Positions 25,601 to 34,385 of a stretch of DNA of 64,000 bases are shown here, one piece after another. Positions within the stretch are counted from its first letter, which is position 1, and each line of letters begins with the position of its first letter. The notes under the pieces are model-generated. The model ran no database searches and had not been told where the DNA came from. It saw only the letters and a program-made list of their open reading frames with translations. Source of the DNA: Lutjanus erythropterus. Taxonomy: Eukaryota > Chordata > Actinopteri > Lutjaniformes > Lutjanidae. Location: assembly GCA_020091685.1 (NCBI GenBank), contig CM034603.1, positions 30,427,696 to 30,491,695 on the forward strand, written 5' to 3'. A program made the position numbers and the translations under genes.

Positions 25601-28600
25601 GAAAGTGTTTTACACCGCAAGAGGAATATGATCTTGCAAAGCATTTTAATCTATTTATTGGACTGCATGTCTCATGCATTTTTAAATTTAATGGATTTTT
25701 GTAACTATACACCTACTATAATGACACAGTAAAGGCTTGATGAGTCATCTTCATATATTCTTCATAAAGACACAAAGCAGGATATGTTCAGCATGGAACT
25801 ATTCTTGCTGTGTCCACATGCACTACTGAATTTGTATTTTCATTGTTTCTCCTCCTCTCATCTTAAACGCTTAATATGCGACATTTTTATAAGATAAAAT
25901 ATATAGACTAATAAAAGCATAATTCCTTTCAATCATCACGTATGACTCACTAGAAGTGTGTGGTGGTGGCTGTATCTGCAGAGACGCTGCCTCTGCATGT
26001 ATTTCCTTATTTTCTCATTATTTTACATTACCTGGGACACTCAGTATTTCATATCCTTTACACCTTGGACAAATCCTACTGATTTTTATACCTTGAATGA
26101 AACAAAACTGGGTCGTTGCAATATTAAGAGGGTCACAGAATCCAAATCACAGTCGTTTTTATTAGCAAGTAAGTTTTCACATACAAGTAATTTTCTGTGG
26201 TATATTAGCGCATAAAAACAAAGTGCTAAAATTATAAATAAAGATTAAGGCAAGTCCTGGGAGTCAAAACAGCAGCATAAATAACAAATAAGAAAAATAG
26301 AAGTTGTCAACATAGAAAAAATATAGGTGGCGGAGCTGTACAGACTTATGGAGGAATGTGTAAAATGTAAGATGAGGACTGTGCAAGTGTTAATTAAAGG
26401 AATATTAGAGTATAAATAGCCTAGGTATTTGGCTTGATGAATCATTTATTTTTAAACATCATATTGAAAATCTCATCACTGGAGTGCAGCAAAAACACAG
26501 ATTTTTGTACAAAAACAGGTCCAGCTTCCCTTTGAATTCTAGGAAGAGTATAGTTATAATATATTATGATCCATAATCTACAGACATACTGCTGCTTGAA
26601 CTCTCAAACCCTGAGACTCACTTATCAGTCTTCCCTCAGATTCATTAGAGATATTCACCACTGCATTCTGTATAACAGAGTTAGTTGGTCCTCTTTGGTG
26701 CAAATGCTTGTATCTTTTCCTCCATAAACCCCTTATTCATCACCCAAATATCGTCTGTGCTGAACGATAGCCCATTTTGTTGCCTTAAATAAAGGTTTGA
26801 ATGAATGAATCTTGTTCCCAGGTGTGTCGGGAATATCAGAGGGGCAACTGCTCTCGGGGAGAGAACGACTGCCGCTTTGCCCATCCCGCAGACAGCACCA
26901 TGATCGACACCAACGACAACACCGTCACCGTGTGCATGGACTACATCAAGGGCCGGTGCTCCCGGGAAAAGTGCAAGTACTTCCACCCGCCGGCCCATCT
27001 GCAGGCCAAAATTAAGGCTGCCCAGCACCAGGTGAACCAGGCCACAGCCGCCGCGGCCATGGTGAGCAGTCTGTACAAGCGTGGTCACACTCATTCACAC
27101 CTACACAACAGGCTAAGGAGCAGTCTACTATAAATCACAGAGTAGGAAATACAGTATGTTCTGTGGCTCATGTTTGAAAGTGTCTCACCTTCCTGGTTGG
27201 TATTATGTAGCCTTTTTCAGTTCTGCTTTTGCCAGGTCAAATTTTAAAGGTCTGCAAGTTGGTTTGGGTAAAATCTGCTCAGAGCAGGATGACATGAAGA
27301 AGGATCAGACAATGGTACATTACTCTGTGCATTTAGGTTGTTTTCTTCCTAATCTGAAAAAAATAGATTGCCTTGTTCCTTGTTCATCTCATCCCAGATC
27401 ACGAGCAGAGAGTCAGTTCCTCTCTTTCTCTCTCTCTGTCTCTCTGGTCTTTTTTGTGATACCATTGTTTCTGTGCTTCCTATCTATTACTTCTCTTCCT
27501 CTTGACATTATTAAAAACAGGATTCATTGTGCTTTCAGTCCCGTCTCACAGTAGAAGCAACCTGGGAATAATAGTACAACCACACTTGTCTGTTGATCAG
27601 TGTTTTTCTACATGCTCTTATTGACATACTGTAGCGAGGGCTGTGGGGTGAATCATTGCAATGTGACAGTGACTTCGTTTACATGCACACTAATTTTCCA
27701 CTATTATTCTGAATCTCACAATATTCCATTGATATGGGCCATGTAAGCAGCATATTTGGATAAAGGATACTCCTGATTAGGCCTTTTTCCAAATGTAGCA
27801 TTTTCCAATTAAAACGTGGGATATGCTGATGTTACTTGGGTTTGAAGAGTGTTCTTTGTACATGTATACAGCACAATAGAAATACGAATTTTAGTTGGGG
27901 TTTTTACCGCAGTTTGCAACATACAGCCTCTTGCCTGTTTACAGACAGCTCTGTGCGTTGTAAACAAAACAACTGCAGCCACAAAAGAAAAAGACAAATT
28001 TCTGGTCAGAAAGAGAAACACATCACAATTTTTTTGGATAGGCCAGGCGTGCATTGCATCCTCAGTTTAATATTTTGCACCCCCTGTTGAAATTTGAATA
28101 ATAATTGTCAAGGCGGTAGTCACGCATCCGTGTTGTCCACAACTGTCTGTGTACATGTCTATTTTGGGCATGTTCAGGGTGCACAGACCGGGCCTCTCCA
28201 TGCGCTCCTTTTATTTTGCTTTATGCATGTGCAGCAGCACAACGTGAAGGTGAAGAGAGATCAGCGGGTGGTGTGACTACTAAATAGTCTCTCAGCCAGT
28301 CACATCACTGGTCTCATAGCTCCAAAACAATTAAATGTGATAACGAGGCAAGAAGACAGAAAGAATTACATCAGGAAATGTCTGATGATTCAGAGCATCA
28401 CGACATGAAGACACATCACAATAAATGTGCACCCAAAAGCAGATGGATTTTGTTTTTCTATCAGGTAGTTATAATAACCATAGAAATAAAAAATAAGAAA
28501 CTGCTTTGGTGATGATTTAATTGGACTGATGCAATAATTCATATGTATTTCAGCGCATACATGGTCACGTAGTTTAAGAATTAATGTTAACAACAGCGTT

Positions 28601-31600
28601 TGCTCTGGATTGTGTTTCAAGGGTAAAATATGAGCTACTTTTGCCAAAAAGAAAGTTTGAAAAGCGGTTATGATGAGCCCTGGTAATCAAACGTCTCCTC
28701 CTTCTTCTACTTCTCCGGAATATGGAGTTACAGCCAACCGGTCTGATGTGTGAACGGGTCTTTATGGTTATACTGCAGCTGCCTGGTGTTGTTTTCAGGG
28801 GATTTATTAAAGATAAACAGTAGTACTAGCGCACCACCACCAATTTCAAATGCACCTCCTGTCATTTTGTTCTTAAGCTGGGCCTGCGATAATCACAAAT
28901 ATCGCAACATCGACCTTTTCAAGAAGATGATTGAACGAATGAAAAGAAGCAAAATGGCTCACGCAGCTCCAGCCATTCCACTTTTCCATATTCAGAGTAT
29001 CAGCTCCATGATCAGCCTAATAGGAAAATTGTCTTTTTCGGAATAAAGTGAAGAAACTCAATATTTTGTGCATGTAAACATAGTCACTGACTATGATGTG
29101 CACAGTGAAACAGAAACCTGTGAATTCTGCTTCCATATAATTTTCTGTCCAGTACAATTATTGCTGAGACCCACTTGAAAAGAAATGACTGAATAATATT
29201 CTCATCGCTGTATTCATCCATCTTTGTGTGACAATAACTAATGTAGATTGGTAGTTATCATTGATTATTGATGATCATTTTAACTGTTGAGCAGTAGAGC
29301 TAGTGTCCACACTGTGCATGCCTTAGTCCTGTTATCCCCTTGTATATTGCATTCCAATGATTTGTTTTTTTATTTGTTTTTGTTTTTTCTCACCTATACC
29401 CAAACTGCACTGCTGCCCCCATGATGCACCTCTGCTTGCTGGTTTATGTTAATGCGCTTGAACCCCATTGGCCCATTGCCATCATGTGCTCGCTGCCTGC
29501 TAATTAAGACTCAGTCGGCTGTCAAATCACTGAAGCGACCCCTCGACGCAACCTTTGACCTGGTACTATGACCTTTCACCTTTTAGCTTGGCATGTGGCT
29601 TTGTTGTAGAGCAGTGTTTTAACCAAAGATACCTAGCTATTTTTGTTGTCTTTGTCTCAGTGCAATGTCTGTCTTTTCCTCCTGTTGATCTGTCATTATT
29701 GCCTGTGATAAAATGATTGTGGCTTTCTGAGTTTAGGTTGCATCCAACACCAAAACACCTCCCATCATGTAGAAATCACCTGATGCACGAATTCTAATGT
29801 GGAATTTGTGATAAGGAGCCACAATCAATTTATCGCCTGTAGCCTATTTAACAAAAGTCAGTGAGGGCTAGGGAAGTAGAGCTTCTATAATGGTGGCATG
29901 GCTTCAGTCTTACGTCCAAGTCAGTGGTCAGTGTTGTCAAATCAAATGTGTGCATGTCTGTGTTACTAGTGCATGTCAGATGGATAAGGGTGGGGCTAAG
30001 AGGAACAATCTTTAAGACCATACAGGAGTGATGATCCCACCATAACAGATGATTACAGTTCAAATGATAGTTCACTCCATCATCAGATCTTGTCACAGAT
30101 ATTCAGACCTCAAGGGTGGCCTCATGCCAAGACAAAACCGCGTACACAGAGCGTTTTATGGTGTAAATATTGACACCTGAAAAATACTTCTTATCTGACT
30201 CATATTCCTTGGCCTGAGACCATTTTTGACATTTGTCTGAGAGTGAACCATCACTTAAACATGGCTTTTACACAGTTTATCATGGAGCTAGCAGTGCAGC
30301 CTCCCTTTCTCTGTGCTTCCTACCTGTTCCACCTTGTTAGCAGCCTTATTGTTTTAATAGTTAATGCTTGCTTATGTTGCATTTAGTCAGCCCTAGGACT
30401 ACAAAGTTAATGATCCAAGTAAGCTTCCTGATAAAACAATGAATATATTTGAATGCTTGTTAGCCAGTAGCTCCAGTAGGCACCATGCTCCTGCTTGTGT
30501 AGTAATTGTGTCAGACTGCTGCTTGCTTGCTACTGATGATATGATGATATTGTTGTTGTTGTACACACAAGGATGTTGTGATGCCGTTTATACGATGTCC
30601 TCTAACGTATGTACCTGTTTTGTTTTCTTTCCCGTTTTTTGCCTCTTTCCAACACACCCTCTCTTTCTCTTTTCCACGCACCTCTTTCTCTCTTTCTGTC
30701 TTTTTTTATTTTCTTCCTCACTGATCTCCCTACGTCTGGCTGGGCAGGGCATCGCCCCTAGTGTCATGGCTCCCCTGCCCAAGCGGGCAGCCCTGGAGAA
30801 GGCCAACGGGGCCTCTGCCATGTTTAACACCGGCATGCTCCAGTACCAACAGGCCCTGGCCAGCATGCAGTTTCAGCAGCAGGCTGCTTTCCTTCCATCA
30901 GGTATGGCTCCCAAAGCAACCACCACTACTGCTCTGATCACCCAGAGGAGGCCTGGATCAGTCTAACCTGGCTCCTGCTTGGCTGGGGTTGGGCAAAGTG
31001 GTAGATTGCAATACAGAGCAGTTTGGTTGTGGACTAATTATCAACTTTTGTCAGTTATAGGGAACATAGAAAGATGTTTGAACTCTAAAGCTCTTATTGA
31101 TTCATTCTAGTCCAGTGAGGGTCAAACATTTGTATCTCAAGGTGAAAAAAAAGCTAAGAATGCTTCAACAAATTTGTGCATTATGCTTTGTATGGCACTG
31201 CATGGCCACTAGGTGTTAAAGAAATAGTTTGGTTTTTCAGCTGGGGTTGTAAGAGCTACTAGAGTCAGTGTTTTACCTACAGTAGGCAAAGATGGTGGAG
31301 GACGCTAAGCACTGAACTACTGCGGACAGGATCTGGAGCAAGATGTACTGTATTTTAGCCATCTAAACAAAGCCCACCTAAAAAAATCAATATCAGTTTA
31401 ATTGTATGCTAGATTGCGAATTTTTACACAGCTTTGCCTTGCTGTCAGACGCCTTCTTCCAAGGGAGAACTGCTGTTATATTAAGCCAAACATATCTCTT
31501 TCCAAAGCCAGCAGATTCCTTTGGCAACAATAGCAATTTAACCTGAAATTTCCCAAACTGAAAACAATCAAAGCACGTTGCTCGTCGACCGCTGCCTGTT

Positions 31601-34293
31601 AGTTAGTTTGTGTTATAGTGTCACTCTGGCAAATCCAAGCTAACCCTTAAAAACATCCAAGTCATATAATAACACAAGCAAACTAATGGATTGAGGCGGC
31701 GGTAGGTGAGCAGTGCCCGCGATCTATTAGTGTTTTTGCCAAAGGAGAAAACTTTGGAGAGACCAATATTTGGTTTATATAATGGCAGTTTCCTGTTGGG
31801 AAAGGCTGTCTACCAACAAGGTAAAGTGATTTTTCAAATTTTCCAAATATAGCATAAACTTAAAATGATATATATTTTTGGGGGGATTGGCTTTTTTTGT
31901 GGCTAAAACACGTTTTGTTGCTGATGCTGATACAGCTCTCTGCTTGTCCAAATTAGCGGCACGCTGACCGCCATCTACTGTAGATAATACGCTGACTACG
32001 TTCAAGTACCTCACCCAACCCCATTTCAAACATCTAAACTATCTCTTTAAGGATGATTTAGAATATCTTCCTGCCTACTAATTGCCTTAATAATAACTCC
32101 ACGTAGCTACCAGCATGGATGTTTGTAAGAGACAGAACTTGTTTACTAGTTTGTTAGATCAAAGTGTCCATGGTGTGATCGATCATATTTTGATGACATA
32201 CCATTGCTGGGGCTTTGGCTCGGGCTGGGATGGACGGGGCTGGATGGGTTGGTTAATGGTGTCTTACGCCTCAGTTTGGCAGCAAACAGCAGGCTGCAGA
32301 GTCTGGCTTCTGTTCACTATCAGCTGTTCTCCTCACTTCTGTCTAGAGTGTGTATATAATGTTTAATACTTGATAGTTACAATCATAACCGCACTATCGC
32401 TCTTGTTGTATTACACATTCATATGCATTGCACTTCAGACAAAAGTTTAGATTCACACTCTCATTTGATTAACAGATTTTTCCTCATAATGATTAGTTCA
32501 CCACTTCGCCTATTCCAATCACTGATGACTGTGTCCAAGAGATATTAACCTTTTTTTCCTACCTTATCTCTCCCCTCACTCTAACGAACCTTGTGATGGG
32601 CTGTTTTGATTTCTCTTCCCTATCCAATCCACTTCCTGTTGCACTGCATGATGGGCAGGCTCAATATTGTGCATGACACCTGCAGCCAGCGTTGGTAGGT
32701 TCCAGCTTTCCTTCTCCAGTTATCTGTAACCTCATGTCTGTGACTCGCACGTCACCAAAATCCAACCATGCGGTGAAAAATTTTACTGCGTTGCATTTAT
32801 TGTGACTGATTCTTTATGAGATTTTGGTGACCTGAGAGTCACTGTTTTGGTTGCGTGAAGATACATTTTGTGATTTGAAGCATATAAGCAAGAGTCCACA
32901 TAAGGAAAGACATGTTGTGATATTTAAATGTTGTTTATTACCTGTATGACAGCTGTTATTGTTCATAATATCAATTCAACTGACCTTAATTTTGTTAATT
33001 TCTCTGTGTACATCTACTGTATATTGCCTGACCGCTCTCATTCTCATTGCTCGTTCTAAACTTGGCTTTTGGCTGGTCTAACCTGACACCTATTTAAAAC
33101 CCTTTTAAAAACATTAAAAACTGAGGGAGTTCAATTATAACCTTCCCCCTTATCTCCTCTGCCTTAAAGGGACAGTTTACCCCAAAATCAAAAATATATT
33201 TTTTTCCCAACATGTGGCGCTGTTTAACACTGTTTTGGTGTGAGTTGCAGAGTTTTTGAGATATTAGCTGTAGAGATGTTTGCCTTCTCTCCAATATAAT
33301 AGAACTATATGGCACTTGGCTTGTGGTGCTCAAAGAGCCTAAAAAATGCATTGGAAGGACTCAACAGCAATTTATATTTCCAGAAACTGACAAAGACTAA
33401 AACTAAAAACTTTTCCTGTGTACCTTTATTATATTTTAGGTAGTTTTGTAAGTAGTATCACAGTATCATTTCAGTTATTCTTATTTTTTTCAAGTGACTG
33501 AAATATTTTTTCACACCTAGTTTGAGTTTTTATTTTAGTTTTACTTCACTATGAGACCTTGCAGAGAAAGAAGCATGCGTCTACTCATGTATGAGAGGCT
33601 CATGTAACCTCTCATCCATGAGTAGAGGCAGTTGGTGGGTGTTCAAAAGAACTAGTCAAGTGCCATTTAGTTCTGTTATATTTGAGAGAAGGCTTACATA
33701 TCTCCAAAACTTGGCCAATCACACCACAACATATTGGACCGATAAGTAGCACTAGATGCCAGAGGAAAAATATGTATTTTTGATTTTCAACTGAATGGTC
33801 CCTTTAATAGCTCTAGTTCTTAAAACTCATGTGACGGCATTTTTATTTATGTTATTTTTTGTAGAACTTTTTTAAAGTTAGCTCTCATATGGTGTTTACC
33901 AGCAAAGTACAACGTTGATCATTTTATTACTAATAATACACAGAAATGTGGAAGTAAGTCTCTGCTGCTGCTGGTAAAGTTAGTGCAGTTTGTGTCACAT
34001 CCAGTTCTCGTATCATGAGACCTGTTATCAGTGTGTGCAGAGGGAAGAAAGGGAACCAGTTAAATCGAATCCCTCTCTGACTCCCTCTCTCTCCTTCTCC
34101 TCCCCTCGTTTGCCTGGTGTGTATGTGGCTACACTGCTCCTCTGAGTATTTTTGCTTACATGATTTTCCCTCCAAAAAAGTTCCCATGATGCACGGTGGT
34201 ACTCCAGCCACTGTGTCTGCAGCCACCACATCTGCCACAAGCGTTCCCTTCGCAACTGCCTCCACCAATCAGGTTTGCACCTCCACCGCCTCA

Positions 34294-34385
<92 letters not shown>

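Noticed and set aside
26681..27094. 137-residue minus-strand frame
   Set aside because: Antisense shadow of the zinc-finger exon. The sense strand carries all zinc ligands with proper splice sites.
28750..29046. 98-residue frame inside the 27667-29099 element
   Set aside because: It shows no transposase motif and lies in a non-autonomous inverted-end element.
30439..30966. 175-residue plus-strand frame
   Set aside because: Intron read-through on both sides of the real mbnl1 exon at 30748-30901, including its polypyrimidine tract.
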